Positions 42,539 to 52,966 are shown, counted from the stretch's first letter. The stretch: 64,000 nucleotides of DNA from Gordonibacter sp034932485 (GCA_034932485.1 JAYFOQ010000009.1:62001-126000); one strand, 5' to 3'. Notes: generated by a model not told the origin, from the letters alone. Translations and numbers: made by a program.

Positions 42539-43483
42539 ATGAGCGAAAAAGAAGTCGATCTGGAAAATATGCCCGAGCTGGTTATTGTAAGTGGTATGAG
42601 TGGTGCTGGTCGCACTGAGGCTATGCATGCTTTTGAAGATTTGGGCTATTTCTGCGTAGATAACCTACCATCGAGCCTTATTGGTAACTTGTTGAATTTA
42701 ACCGGCATGCCTGGACAACCCGATGGGCATCGTCGTTTGGCCGTGGTATGCGACGCACGTAACCGTGATTTTTTCTCCAGCTTGACAGCCGAGCTGGAGA
42801 AGCTGAAAAGCCAGGGTATGGATTATCGTATTCTTTTTTTGGATGCTGCCGACGAGAAACTTATCGCACGCTACAAATCGAGCCGCCGCCGTCATCCGCT
42901 TTGTACGGATGGTGGGTCTATCGCGCAGGGTATCGATCGCGAGCGGGCGTTGTTGTCAGCCGTGCGTCAAGCGGCAAGTCATGTGGTTGATACTACTGAC
43001 CTGCTGCCACCTCAGCTGCGCGCGGAAATTCGCGAATTGTTTGCCCCTGGTCAAGAGAAGTCTGGATTATCGGTGACGGTATATTCATTTGGCTTTAAAC
43101 ATGGTGCCCCTCTCGATGCCGATCTCGTTATGGATGTGCGTTTTCTTCCGAATCCTTATTACGATCCGCAGCTGCGTCCATTAACGGGTCTTGATAAGCG
43201 AGTGCGCGACTATGTGTTGTACCGACCCGAAACTGAGGAGTTTGAAAAGCGGTGGCGCTCCCTTTTGGATTGTGTGATGCCGGGTTACGTGGCTGAAGGC
43301 AAGCAGCAGCTTGCCATTGCTATTGGCTGTACGGGTGGTCAGCATCGCTCGGTAGCGTTGGCGGAGTCGACAGGCGACTACCTGAAGGCAAAAGGTTATC
43401 GAGTGAGCTTGGCTCATCGCGACTTAGCGCTTGCTGAGGGTGCTGCTGCATCGACTCCGGCGGCGTCGGCCGTGCAGGCGTAG
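42539..43483 (+). CDS. rapZ: RNase adapter / nucleotide-binding protein RapZ (YvcJ)
   Basis: 314 residues. It begins LVIVSGMSGAGRTEAMHAFEDLGYFCVDNLP, a Walker A P-loop NTPase typical of RapZ/YvcJ, and continues with FLDAADEKLIARYKSSRRRHPL. The C-terminal domain has FGFKHGAPLDADLVMDVRFLPNPYYDPQLRPLTGLDKRVRDYV and IAIGCTGGQHRSVALAE. In E. coli RapZ governs GlmS through small RNAs; in Gram-positives YvcJ binds nucleotides and affects competence. It sits in the conserved uvrC-rapZ-yvcK-whiA order. ATG 42539 has GGAGG upstream. Confidence 0.95.
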   Translation: MSEKEVDLENMPELVIVSGMSGAGRTEAMHAFEDLGYFCVDNLPSSLIGNLLNLTGMPGQPDGHRRLAVVCDARNRDFFSSLTAELEKLKSQGMDYRILFLDAADEKLIARYKSSRRRHPLCTDGGSIAQGIDRERALLSAVRQAASHVVDTTDLLPPQLRAEIRELFAPGQEKSGLSVTVYSFGFKHGAPLDADLVMDVRFLPNPYYDPQLRPLTGLDKRVRDYVLYRPETEEFEKRWRSLLDCVMPGYVAEGKQQLAIAIGCTGGQHRSVALAESTGDYLKAKGYRVSLAHRDLALAEGAAASTPAASAVQA

Positions 43484-43493
43484 GGGTCGATCT

Positions 43494-44615
43494 ATGGCGA
43501 CTGTATTTACCCATGACCCATCGGCTACTGCCGCATTTGCAGCGTTGGGATCCACGCCACCGGTAACCGAGCCCGGCGAGCACCTGCGTGCGGTCGTTAT
43601 TGGTGGCGGTACGGGTGCACCCATGTCTATCCGCACGTTGCTGTCTATGCATGTTGAGACGGCCGCTGTGGTGGCCATGGCTGACGACGGCGGTTCTACG
43701 GGCATATTGCGCGAGGAAGCAGATGTTACGCCGCCTGGTGACGTGCGTAAATGTATTGCTGCCATGGCCGCCGATCCCACCGATCCGCTTACTCGCGCCT
43801 TTAAGTATCGTTTCCCGTTTGCACGTAATCACACACTTGGGAATCTTATGTTGTCGGCTCTGGAAGAAGCCGCAGACTCGTTTCCTGAGGCCATTGCTAT
43901 CTGCGAGCGCCTCTTGCATGCGCAAGGACGCGTGTACCCATCCACCTTAGATCGAGTGACGTTGGTGGCACGTACGCGTGACGGGCGCGCGCTAGAGGGT
44001 CAGGCAGTCGCCTGCCACTCGCGCACGGCCTTGGATCGTGTGGGCCTGCAAGCGGCGCATCCTATCAAGGCCTACGAACCAGCGCTTGATGCTATTCGTG
44101 AAGCCGATCTTATTGTGCTAGGGCCTGGCTCGCTTTTTACTTCCATTATTCCGAACCTATTAGTTCCGGGTGTTGTCGATGCTATTCGCGCGTCGAAGGG
44201 TTGCGCGTTGTTTGTGTGTTCGCTTGCCGACATGCAAGGTGAGACCTGGGGGCTTACGGCTCGTGAACACATTGAGGCGCTTATGGGGCACGGTATGCGT
44301 GGGCTGATTGACTATATGTTGGTGCACACCCCGGTACCGCTGCGTCCTGATAGTCCCGCAACAGGGGCATTCGATGCGGTGGCTGGTCTCAACTCTTATC
44401 ATGGTGAGTTATCGGACGTTGATGAAGCCCGTCGGAGTGGTAGCATACGTCCGGTAGCGGTAACCTATCGCGATGTGCAGGCTATTCAAGCGCAGGGCCC
44501 GGTGGTTATCGCTCGCGACTTGGTTGATCCGTCCAGTCCTACGTGGCATGATCCTGCGGCGTTGCGTGATGCGTTCTCGGGGGTGTTGAAGTTATGTCGT
44601 TCACGGCAGAGGTAA
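43494..44615 (+). CDS. yvcK: Gluconeogenesis factor YvcK (CofD-like)
   Basis: 373 residues. VVIGGGTGAPMSIRTLLSMHVETAAVVAMADDGGSTGILREE is the family nucleotide-sugar-binding signature, followed by PPGDVRKCIAAMA, RNHTLGNLMLSALEE and IVLGPGSLFTSIIPNLLVPGV. In B. subtilis and mycobacteria YvcK/CuvA binds UDP-GlcNAc and coordinates cell-wall synthesis with gluconeogenic growth, apt beside gap-pgk-tpi and with ppdK nearby. ATG 43494 follows AGGGG. The whiA start lies inside its 3' end. Confidence 0.95.
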   Translation: MATVFTHDPSATAAFAALGSTPPVTEPGEHLRAVVIGGGTGAPMSIRTLLSMHVETAAVVAMADDGGSTGILREEADVTPPGDVRKCIAAMAADPTDPLTRAFKYRFPFARNHTLGNLMLSALEEAADSFPEAIAICERLLHAQGRVYPSTLDRVTLVARTRDGRALEGQAVACHSRTALDRVGLQAAHPIKAYEPALDAIREADLIVLGPGSLFTSIIPNLLVPGVVDAIRASKGCALFVCSLADMQGETWGLTAREHIEALMGHGMRGLIDYMLVHTPVPLRPDSPATGAFDAVAGLNSYHGELSDVDEARRSGSIRPVAVTYRDVQAIQAQGPVVIARDLVDPSSPTWHDPAALRDAFSGVLKLCRSRQR

Positions 44616-45523
44616 AAGATGAGCTTGCGCGGGTTCCTCCGACGTGCTCGCATTGCGACAAGGCAACGCTGGCGGCTCTTGTGCGCATTGAGGGTACGCT
44701 ATTCTTCAGCGGGCAGGGTAGTTACCGCATTGAGATAGCTACGGATGTTCCCAGTGTGGCTCGCCTTGTTATTAAGATGCTCCACGAGCTTTATCATTTA
44801 AAAACCGAACTTACGGTACGCCGCAGTGTGCTACATAAAACACCTAACTACCTTATCGAAGTGCCGTCGCAACCACATTTGGCTGATGCTTTGCGCAATA
44901 TGGGTGTGTTGTCGGGTGACGGTTTGGAGATGGGAATTGCAAAGGATTTGGTGGCGAAGGAGTGCTGTACGGCCGCCTACTTGCGTGGTGCGTTCTTGGG
45001 TAGCGGTTTCGTTTCTAGCCCACGAGGCGACTTTCATTTCGAGATAACGGTAGAGTCGGAAGCGCTGGCTGAAGGTCTGGTGCAGTTGCTCGAGCGCAAG
45101 GGTATTAATGCGCGTATTATGCAGCGACGCAGTTCTTATATGGTGTATTTAAAAAGCGGTGCGGCTATTCTGGAATTTTTGGCTTTTGCAGGTGCTCATC
45201 AGTGCGCCCTAGCTATGGAAAATGAACGTGTCATTAAAAGCGTGCGTAACGATGTGAACCGCATGACAAATGCAGAGATTGCCAACCAGGCGAAGAGCGC
45301 GAACGCTTCGGTAGACCAAATTTATGCCATACGCGCGGTGCTTGAGGCACATGGTATGGATAATTTGCCTCCGGCATTGCAGGACTACATTCGGCTGCGT
45401 GTAACGTATCCGGAAGCTACGCTTAAAGAGCTGGGGGAGCGGGCAACCCCGCCCCTGTCGAAATCGGCCGTTTACCACCGCGTTCGTCGGATTGAGCAAA
45501 TGGCGAAGGAGACACAAGGGTAG
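44594..45523 (+). CDS. whiA: DNA-binding protein WhiA
   Basis: 309 residues. The N-terminal LAGLIDADG-like domain has SFTAEVKDELARVPP and CCTAAYLRGAFLGSGFVSSPRGDFHFEI, and the C-terminal helix-turn-helix has YIRLRVTYPEATLKELGERATPPLSKSAVYHRVRRI. WhiA is an actinobacterial sporulation and division regulator retained in non-sporulating Gram-positives. Its ATG overlaps the yvcK end by 22 bases. The gap promoter follows in the 116-base gap. Confidence 0.95.
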   Translation: MSFTAEVKDELARVPPTCSHCDKATLAALVRIEGTLFFSGQGSYRIEIATDVPSVARLVIKMLHELYHLKTELTVRRSVLHKTPNYLIEVPSQPHLADALRNMGVLSGDGLEMGIAKDLVAKECCTAAYLRGAFLGSGFVSSPRGDFHFEITVESEALAEGLVQLLERKGINARIMQRRSSYMVYLKSGAAILEFLAFAGAHQCALAMENERVIKSVRNDVNRMTNAEIANQAKSANASVDQIYAIRAVLEAHGMDNLPPALQDYIRLRVTYPEATLKELGERATPPLSKSAVYHRVRRIEQMAKETQG

Positions 45524-45581
45524 AATGTCAGCGGCGATTTCATGGTGAAGGTGTTGTAGGAACGTGTCCTCGCAGCGTCCA

Positions 45582-45590
45582 TGGTATGAT
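45582..45590 (+). promoter_or_regulatory. Candidate extended -10 promoter of gap
   Basis: TG-G-TATGAT at 45582-45590, 49 bases before the gap ATG. No clear -35 box is present. Confidence 0.4.
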
Positions 45591-45639
45591 CGTCTGATCT
45601 TGACTGCAAACATAAGGTATTTCATGAAAGGGGATACGC

Positions 45640-46641
<1,002 letters not shown>

Positions 46642-46838
46642 CGAGCAAGATCTTCGCCGACGCTGCGGGGCGCTGGGGCACCCGATCTTCACACGATGCC
46701 GCGGGCTCGCGTACGCAAGTATGCAGCGACCGCGCCATCCCGTGAATCTCGGGCACCGCAGCGCCCCTCGCTGTCTTACTACGCCAACCAGTGCGCTTGT
46801 TTTCGCGCTTCACGCGAATCGAGGAAGAGGGGCGAGCG

Positions 46839-47045
46839 ATGAGGATACTAGGAATGGGTATTCCGGAATTACTGGTAACGGTTCCTTTCCTGCTTACCGT
46901 TGGGATCGTTGTTTTCGTCGTTGTTATGATTATGCGGCTTGTGAAGGCTGCCGAGCGAACGGCTGCGGCAACGGAGGCGATGGCGAGCAGAATGTGCAGC
47001 CAGGATGTTGCCCCTGATGGGCAAGTAAGTGACAAACACGTATAG
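46839..47045 (+). CDS. Small single-helix membrane protein between gap and pgk
   Basis: 68 residues: a short N terminus, one long hydrophobic helix (IPELLVTVPFLLTVGIVVFVVVMIMRLV, about 8-36) and a polar tail with AAERTAAATEAMASRM. No family recognised. ATG 46839 is preceded by GAGGGGCGAG. It ends 18 bases before pgk and could be co-transcribed. It lies in a GC-rich stretch unlike the neighbouring genes. Confidence 0.6.
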   Translation: MRILGMGIPELLVTVPFLLTVGIVVFVVVMIMRLVKAAERTAAATEAMASRMCSQDVAPDGQVSDKHV

Positions 47046-47063
47046 TTGCGAAGGAGGGCCTTC

Positions 47064-48248
47064 ATGGCCGATATCAAAACCATCGATGCGCTTGATGCAG
47101 CGGGGAAGCGCGTGCTGGTGCGCGTGGACTTCAACGTGCCTTTGCGCGACGGCGCCGTCGCCGACGACACGCGCATTCGCGCAGCGCTGCCTACCATCGA
47201 GGCGCTGGTTGCCCAGGGTGCGCGCGTCATTCTCATGAGCCACCTGGGCCGTCCGGCAGGGGAGGGCTTCGAAGATGCCTTCTCGCTGCGCCCTGCCGCC
47301 CAGCATCTCTCGGGGATCCTAGGCAAGCCCGTCGTGTTCGCTACCGATACCGTGGGCGTCGATGCGCAGGCCAAGGCGGCCGCGCTGCGCGACGGCGATG
47401 TGTTGGTGGTGGAGAACCTGCGCTTCGACAAGCGCGAGAAGAAGAACGACCCTGCGTTTTGCGAAGAGCTGGCACGCCTCGGCGAGGTGTACGTGAACGA
47501 CGCTTTTGGTGCCGCCCACCGCGCCCATGCCTCTACGGCAGGCGTCGCGTCGCTGCTGCCGGCGTATGCGGGTTATCTCATGCAACGCGAAGTGAACACG
47601 CTCTCTGGTATGCTGGAGAACCCGAAGCGCCCCTTCGTGGCCATTCTGGGCGGCTCGAAGGTGTCCGACAAGATCAAGGTCATCGATGCGCTTATGGACC
47701 GGTGCGATACGCTCATCATCGGCGGCGGCATGTGCTTCACGTTCCTGTTGGCCCAAGACAAGGCCGTGGGCACGTCGCTCAAGGAAGAAGACTGGGTTTC
47801 GCGTGCGGGCGCCATGATTGAGAAAGCGGAGGCGCTCGGTGTGAAGTTGCTGCTTCCGGTGGACGTGGTCTGCGCCGACCGCTTTGCGGAAGATGCCGAT
47901 ACGTTGACGGTTTCAGTTGACGAAATGCCTGATGATATGATGGGTCTTGACATCGGACCCAAGACAGCGCAGCTTTACGCCGATGCGGTCGCTGAGGCAG
48001 GTACCGTGTTTTGGAATGGCCCTATGGGCGTGTTTGAGATGACGGCATTTGAGGCTGGTACGAAGGCGGTGGCCGATGCGGTAGCCAACAATGCGGAGGC
48101 TGATACGATTATCGGTGGTGGCGATAGCGTTGCTGCGGTGAATAAGTTTGATCTGGCGGATAAGATGACATTCATCTCGACTGGCGGTGGCGCTTCGATG
48201 GAGTTGGTGCAGGGCGAGACTCTTCCCGGTGTGGAAGCTCTTAGGTAG
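47064..48248 (+). CDS. pgk: Phosphoglycerate kinase
   Basis: 394 residues. RVLVRVDFNVPLRDG, ILMSHLGRPAG, VNDAFGAAHRAHAST, FVAILGGSKVSDKI and FWNGPMGVFEM, ending with GGGDSVAAVNKF and FISTGGGASMEL, make a complete PGK. It makes ATP from 1,3-bisphosphoglycerate. ATG 47064 follows AAGGAGGG. The first 820 bases have much higher GC and CTG/GCC-rich codon use (43 and 42 GC in the 60-base blocks at 47101 and 47161) than the last third (28 and 28 in the blocks at 47881 and 48121), suggesting a mosaic origin although the protein is intact. Confidence 0.97.
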   Translation: MADIKTIDALDAAGKRVLVRVDFNVPLRDGAVADDTRIRAALPTIEALVAQGARVILMSHLGRPAGEGFEDAFSLRPAAQHLSGILGKPVVFATDTVGVDAQAKAAALRDGDVLVVENLRFDKREKKNDPAFCEELARLGEVYVNDAFGAAHRAHASTAGVASLLPAYAGYLMQREVNTLSGMLENPKRPFVAILGGSKVSDKIKVIDALMDRCDTLIIGGGMCFTFLLAQDKAVGTSLKEEDWVSRAGAMIEKAEALGVKLLLPVDVVCADRFAEDADTLTVSVDEMPDDMMGLDIGPKTAQLYADAVAEAGTVFWNGPMGVFEMTAFEAGTKAVADAVANNAEADTIIGGGDSVAAVNKFDLADKMTFISTGGGASMELVQGETLPGVEALR

Positions 48249-48264
48249 AAAGGAAGTACCACGT

Positions 48265-49035
48265 ATGGCACGTAAGCCTATGATGGCGGGTAACTGGAAG
48301 ATGAATAATACGGTCGGAGAGGCCGTGGTGCTGACGCAGGAGATTTCAAACCAGTATGAGAAAGAGTGGCCGGAAGACGTTGACATTGTTATCTGTCCTC
48401 CTTTCATTGACCTGAAGCCTGCAAAAACAGTGCTGGATTTTGACAAGACAAAAATTGCTGTTGGTGCACAGAATGTGTACTGGGAGCCATCGGGTGCGTT
48501 CACTGGTGAAATATCGGTGCCCATGATTAGCGAAATTGGTTGCGCTTGTTCCATTGTTGGTCATTCTGAGCGTCGTGAGTTGTTTGGTGAAACAAACGAA
48601 GATGTAAACAAGAAGGTGAAAGCGCTTGTAGCAGCAGACCTCTACGCTATTGTGTGTGTGGGAGAATCGCTGGCTGTAAGGGAAGATGGCACCACCGATG
48701 AGTATGTGACGGCGCAGGTGCGTGCGGCGTTTGCTGGCGTTGATGCTCGTGAAGCTGCTGCATGTGTTGTGGCGTATGAACCAATCTGGGCCATTGGTAC
48801 GGGCCGTACGGCTACACCAGAACAGGCTGAAGCTGTATGCGCGGCTATCCGCGCCACGCTTTCCGAGATGTATGGCGAGGAAGTTGCTGAGGGCATGCGC
48901 GTGCTGTATGGCGGCTCCATGAACCCGGGTAACGTGAATGATCTTATGGCTCAACCGAACGTGGATGGCGGCCTTGTTGGTGGAGCTTCGCTGAAGTCTG
49001 CTTCCTTCGTTCAGCTTATTGAGGCTTGCCTTTAG
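48265..49035 (+). CDS. tpiA: Triosephosphate isomerase
   Basis: 256 residues. RKPMMAGNWKMNN carries the active-site Asn and Lys, IVGHSERRELFGE the catalytic His, and VVAYEPIWAIGTGRTATPEQAE the catalytic Glu. The phosphate loop GGSMNPGNVNDLMAQPNVDGGLVGGASLK closes the protein. It interconverts dihydroxyacetone phosphate and glyceraldehyde-3-phosphate. ATG 48265 has AAAGGAAG upstream and is 16 bases past the pgk stop, so the two are co-transcribed. Confidence 0.97.
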   Translation: MARKPMMAGNWKMNNTVGEAVVLTQEISNQYEKEWPEDVDIVICPPFIDLKPAKTVLDFDKTKIAVGAQNVYWEPSGAFTGEISVPMISEIGCACSIVGHSERRELFGETNEDVNKKVKALVAADLYAIVCVGESLAVREDGTTDEYVTAQVRAAFAGVDAREAAACVVAYEPIWAIGTGRTATPEQAEAVCAAIRATLSEMYGEEVAEGMRVLYGGSMNPGNVNDLMAQPNVDGGLVGGASLKSASFVQLIEACL

Positions 49036-49084
49036 TGTATCTTTTATCCAGGCGGTGTCGGTAGGCCGTCTTGTGTCCCAACTT

Positions 49085-49120
49085 ACTTTCAGTGCTATTT
49101 TATGAGAGAGCACTGAAAGT
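49085..49120 (+). terminator. Hairpin after tpiA
   Basis: Perfect 12-base arms (49085-49096, 49109-49120) with a 12-base loop; only a short T-containing tail follows. A second smaller stem (49150-49157 / 49175-49182) lies before gpmI. Confidence 0.6.
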
Positions 49121-49251
49121 TTCTGAGTGGCACGAACGGGTAAAAGGGAGAATGCCGGCAACTATTATGGTCGTCGGCATTCGCACCAATGCAGTTATTT
49201 AATTTTGGGGAGCTTGATGCAAGCCCCCTTTGTCTTGAGCGGAGTAATTAC

Positions 49252-50823
49252 GTGAGCGCAGTTGAAGGACACTCCTCCAAACGTGATAATCTGAGGTTGC
49301 CGGCATGTCTTATTATCATGGATGGTTTTGGCCTATCGGATCCTGGACCTAGCAATGCAATCTCGCAGGCGCATACGCCACATCTTGACGAGGTGTTTGC
49401 TTCTTGCTCAACCATGCAACTTGCTGCTTCTGGCGAGGCCGTGGGTCTTCCTGAAGGCCAGATGGGCAACTCTGAAGTGGGGCACCTAAACATCGGTGCT
49501 GGTCGCGTTGTATACCAAGAACTTACGCGCATCAACCGCGCGTGTGCTGATGGGTCGTTTGCGGCCAATCCTACCCTGAATGCGGCTTTTTCAGCGGCGA
49601 CTCAACCGGGGGCTGCGCTGCATCTTATGGGATTACTTTCTGACGGGGGCGTACATTCCACCAAAGAGCATTTGTATGCTCTGATGCATGCCGCGAAGGC
49701 GGCAGGCGTGAGGCACATAGTGGTACATTGCTTCATGGATGGTCGTGATGTCTCGCCAAAGAGCGGTGCGGGTTATCTCCTTGAACTTGAAGCGGTGGCT
49801 TCAGACCTGACGTGTGACGACTGTTTGGCGCAAATTGGCAGCATGGCGGGTCGCTATTATGCTATGGATCGCGATAATCGCTGGGATCGTGTAGAGCGGG
49901 CGTGGCATGCGCTTGCGTTGGCTGAGCCCTTTACTGAGGCGTCGCCCGATCAAATTATTTCTGCCTCGTATGATGCCGGTATAACCGATGAGTTTGTGGA
50001 GCCGGTTGCTTTCTCGGCGCGCGGCATGCGTAACGGAGATGCGGCTGTATTCTTTAACTTCCGTCCCGATCGGGCTCGTGAGATTACTCGCGCTCTCGTT
50101 GATTCGTCGTTTACCGGCTTTGAGCGACCATCTTTTCCTCGGGTGCAATTTGTGTGTCTGACGGAATATGATCCGGAAATACCTGCTGCAGTAGCTTACG
50201 CTAAGGAATTTCCTGCTCATGTGCTGGCTGATGTACTGGCAGACGCTGGGCTTTCTCAATATCATATTGCCGAGACCGAGAAGTACGCCCATGTGACATT
50301 TTTCCTTAATGGTGGTGTAGAGGAACCTAAAGTGGGGGAGCGTCGCGTGTTGGTGCCTAGTCCGAAGGTGGCTACCTACGACCTTCAGCCCGAGATGAGT
50401 GAGCCCGAGGTGGCTTCTACGCTCGCTAATGCGATTGACGCCGGCGAGTCTGACGTGTATTTGGTAAACTTCGCCAACTGCGATATGGTGGGGCATACCG
50501 GTTCTGTTCCGGCTGCTGTAGCCGCCGTTGAAGCAGTGGATGCAGGAGTTGGTCAGGTTTTGGCGGCGCTTAAGCGTCGTAGGGGTTGCGCACTTATTAC
50601 TGCCGACCATGGTAATGCTGATAAGATGCTTGCGGAGGACGGTTCTCCTTTCACGGCGCACACGACTGCACTGGTGCCCTTGGCATTGGTGGATTATACG
50701 GGCAATGGATTTATCCTGAACGGTTGCCAGGGGTCGCTCTGCGACCTTGCACCAACTCTTCTTGCGATGATAGGTCTTGAGGCCCCCGTCGAGATGGATG
50801 GCCATAGCTTGTTGGTAGATTGA
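49252..50823 (+). CDS. gpmI: 2,3-bisphosphoglycerate-independent phosphoglycerate mutase
   Basis: 523 residues of the alkaline-phosphatase-superfamily, Mn-dependent enzyme that interconverts 3- and 2-phosphoglycerate. LIIMDGFGLSDPGPSNAI has the first metal Asp, GQMGNSEVGHLNIGAGR the phosphorylated Ser, HCFMDGRDVSPKS and GRYYAMDRDNRWDR the substrate loop, and LITADHGNADKM the final metal ligands. I prefer GTG 49252 with GGAG seven bases upstream; an in-frame ATG at 49189 would add 21 residues outside the family. secG follows after 87 bases. Confidence 0.95.
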   Translation: MSAVEGHSSKRDNLRLPACLIIMDGFGLSDPGPSNAISQAHTPHLDEVFASCSTMQLAASGEAVGLPEGQMGNSEVGHLNIGAGRVVYQELTRINRACADGSFAANPTLNAAFSAATQPGAALHLMGLLSDGGVHSTKEHLYALMHAAKAAGVRHIVVHCFMDGRDVSPKSGAGYLLELEAVASDLTCDDCLAQIGSMAGRYYAMDRDNRWDRVERAWHALALAEPFTEASPDQIISASYDAGITDEFVEPVAFSARGMRNGDAAVFFNFRPDRAREITRALVDSSFTGFERPSFPRVQFVCLTEYDPEIPAAVAYAKEFPAHVLADVLADAGLSQYHIAETEKYAHVTFFLNGGVEEPKVGERRVLVPSPKVATYDLQPEMSEPEVASTLANAIDAGESDVYLVNFANCDMVGHTGSVPAAVAAVEAVDAGVGQVLAALKRRRGCALITADHGNADKMLAEDGSPFTAHTTALVPLALVDYTGNGFILNGCQGSLCDLAPTLLAMIGLEAPVEMDGHSLLVD

Positions 50824-50910
50824 TTCCCCCGCTTGCCACGTCGGGTGAAGTTCGGGTATACTTCATGTTTCGTGTAGACTATTGTTTTCTATGGAAAGTA
50901 GAGAGATATC

Positions 50911-51165
50911 TTGAACCCGCTCCTTATTATTATGCTTATCCTGCTCGTCGTTTCGGGCCTAGGACTTATTGTCTTCATTCTGCTGCATTCCGGCAAGGGT
51001 ACCGGTATTTCCGATATGATTGCTAGTTCGGTGTATTCCACGCAGACTGGTACAAGTATTGTCGAAAAGAACCTCGATCGCATCACTATTGTTTTTGCCG
51101 CCGTGTTCTTGTTGTCGCTTATTGCGCTTATGTTTGTCTACCCCCAGGGCACGATTGTAAAATAG
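50911..51165 (+). CDS. secG: Preprotein translocase subunit SecG
   Basis: 84 residues with two membrane helices (LLIIMLILLVVSGLGLIVFILLH and ITIVFAAVFLLSLIALMFVY) separated by the conserved GKGTGISDMIASSVYSTQTGTSIVEKNLDRIT loop. SecG assists SecYE in protein export. The start is a TTG preceded by a weak GAGAG. Its place after glycolytic genes is common in Gram-positives. tRNA-Leu follows. Confidence 0.92.
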   Translation: MNPLLIIMLILLVVSGLGLIVFILLHSGKGTGISDMIASSVYSTQTGTSIVEKNLDRITIVFAAVFLLSLIALMFVYPQGTIVK

Positions 51166-51236
51166 CTTAAATTAGCTCTTCACAAGCTGAAGGCATTCGG
51201 GTAGAATAACCAGCGTTGCTTTTTAAGGCAGCAAAC

Positions 51237-51322
51237 GTCGGAGTGGTGGAACGGCAGACACGCTAGCTTGAGGTGCTAGTGCTCGCAAGGGTATGCGGGT
51301 TCAAATCCCGCCTCCGACACCA
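51237..51322 (+). tRNA. tRNA-Leu (anticodon GAG)
   Basis: The acceptor arm GTCGGAG pairs with CTCCGAC, followed by encoded A-CCA. The anticodon stem CTAGC/GCTAG encloses the loop TTGAGGT, giving GAG. A long variable arm (GCTCGC..GGGTATGCG) marks a class II tRNA, and GGGTTCAAATCCC is the T arm. Confidence 0.95.
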
Positions 51323-51394
51323 GTAAAGCTAGAAGGGAGAGCCCGAGTGGCTCTCTCTTTGTATTTATGGGCGTTTTTAGAGAAGGTGATAGGT

Positions 51395-52300
51395 ATGCCA
51401 AAGGCCCTTGCTACTAAGAGTGCGGTATCGCAACGTATGCGTGGGATTCGACGTGTACTATGGATTATTCTTTTTCTAAATCTTGCGGTTGCAGCGGCGA
51501 AGTACTTCTATGGTCTAGCCACAGGGTCGGCTTCTATGCAGGCAGATGGCATTCACTCGGTATTTGATTCGGCGGGCAATGTCGTAGGCTTAGTGGGCAT
51601 TGCATTGGCTTCGCGACCGGCCGACGAGGGCCATCCTTACGGGCATGCCAAGTTTGAGACGTATGCCAGTCTTGTTATCGGCGTGCTGCTTTTATTTGCG
51701 GCCTTTGAAGTAGGATCGAGCGCTGTTACTAAGCTCTCGTCGGGCAATTATACCGCTGAGGTGGGTCCTCTATCGTTTGTGGTCATGATTGCTACCCTTG
51801 TGGTAAATCTGGGTGTTACCACGTACGAGAGGCGCTGTGCTAAGCGCCTAAAGAGCGAAGTGTTGGCCGCTGATGCCAACCACACGTTGTCTGATGCGCT
51901 GGTTTCGATCGGTGTTATTGTTGGCCTTGCTGCTGTAGCATTGGGTTTTCCTATGGCAGATCCAATTATGGCGCTGGTTGTAACGATAGCCATCCTATTC
52001 ACCGCTTACGACGTGTTTAAGCATGCATTGGCAACCCTCTCGGATCGCGCTCGTATTCCCGAGGAGGAGGTGCGTGAGGCGGTGTGTAGGGTTGAAGGGG
52101 TGCGCGGTGCGCATCAGGTGCGCACTCGGGGGACAGAGGGAGAGGTGTATGTTGACCTGCACGTGCTAGTTGCTTCCAATATGACTGTTGGAGAGGCTCA
52201 TCATCTCGCTGATGAGGTAGAGCATGCGGTAGAGAAGAGTTTTCCTAACGTCATTGAGACTCTTGTGCATATTGAGCCAGATGACGAGCATCAAGATTAA
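51395..52300 (+). CDS. Cation diffusion facilitator family transporter
   Basis: 301 residues of the CDF family (zinc, iron or manganese efflux). Six membrane helices lie in the first 220 residues, with the metal-site pairs HSVFD (helix 2, in QADGIHSVFDSAGN) and HTLSD (helix 5, in ADANHTLSDALVS). HPYGHAKFETYASL lies between, and a C-terminal cytoplasmic domain follows (VRGAHQVRTRGTEGEVYVDLHVLV). The helix 5 HxxxD and helix 2 HxxxD pattern favours Zn2+, but specificity is not certain. ATG 51395 follows AGAAGGTG; the frame further upstream runs through the tRNA and is not coding. Confidence 0.92.
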   Translation: MPKALATKSAVSQRMRGIRRVLWIILFLNLAVAAAKYFYGLATGSASMQADGIHSVFDSAGNVVGLVGIALASRPADEGHPYGHAKFETYASLVIGVLLLFAAFEVGSSAVTKLSSGNYTAEVGPLSFVVMIATLVVNLGVTTYERRCAKRLKSEVLAADANHTLSDALVSIGVIVGLAAVALGFPMADPIMALVVTIAILFTAYDVFKHALATLSDRARIPEEEVREAVCRVEGVRGAHQVRTRGTEGEVYVDLHVLVASNMTVGEAHHLADEVEHAVEKSFPNVIETLVHIEPDDEHQD

Positions 52301-52346
52301 CCCACAGCTCTCGGGTTTAAGTAGCGACTATCAGGCTTAAGAAAAA

Positions 52347-52371
52347 ACCGCCCGAACAATGTTCGGGCGGT
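52347..52371. terminator. Bidirectional terminator between CDF gene and tRNA-Gly
   Basis: Perfect 11-base arms (52347-52357, 52361-52371) around AAT. On the minus strand it is followed by a run of T, serving tRNA-Gly; on the plus strand it follows the transporter gene. Confidence 0.8.
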
Positions 52372-52380
52372 GTAATTTTA

Positions 52381-52456
<76 letters not shown>

Positions 52457-52513
52457 ATAAAACAATAAAGCTTGGTCAATCTTGCATCATCCGTCTTTAC
52501 GAAAAAGACGATA

Positions 52514-52587
52514 TGGAGGCGACGCCCGGATTCGAACCGGGGGTAAAGGCTTTGCAGGCCTCTGCCTTACCACTTGGCCACGTCGCC
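52514..52587 (-). tRNA. tRNA-Cys (anticodon GCA)
   Basis: The minus strand gives GGCGACG...CGTCGCC, discriminator T and encoded CCA. The anticodon loop CTGCAAA gives GCA; GGTTCGAATCC is the T arm. Confidence 0.95.
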
Positions 52588-52610
52588 ATTCCGGCGTTGT
52601 CGTCATGAAA

Positions 52611-52643
52611 AGGCCGGTCAAAACTTATGAGTATGACCGGCCT
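52611..52643 (-). terminator. Terminator between tRNA-Gly copy 2 and tRNA-Cys
   Basis: Perfect 10-base arms (52611-52620, 52634-52643); on the minus strand followed by TTTT. It suggests tRNA-Cys and the first tRNA-Gly have separate transcription or rely on read-through. Confidence 0.65.
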
Positions 52644-52654
52644 GTTAGTGACGA

Positions 52655-52730
<76 letters not shown>

Positions 52731-52966
52731 ATCGCGAGGAGATATATTACTGGAATATCAAAGACTACGCAAGCCCTTATTTAAAAAATAATGATATCTC
52801 ATGTTCAAAAGGGTTTTACCGTACGCTGTTTTAAGTATTGGTATGCTTGTGCGTGTTTAACGATGCGATGGGGGCCTTCGATACCGTACACCTTTAGATA
52901 GTATCAGAAGTTGTTAGAATGCCAGATGTATCAAAAGTAGGTAATCGAGCAGAGGACGGCGTAGTA

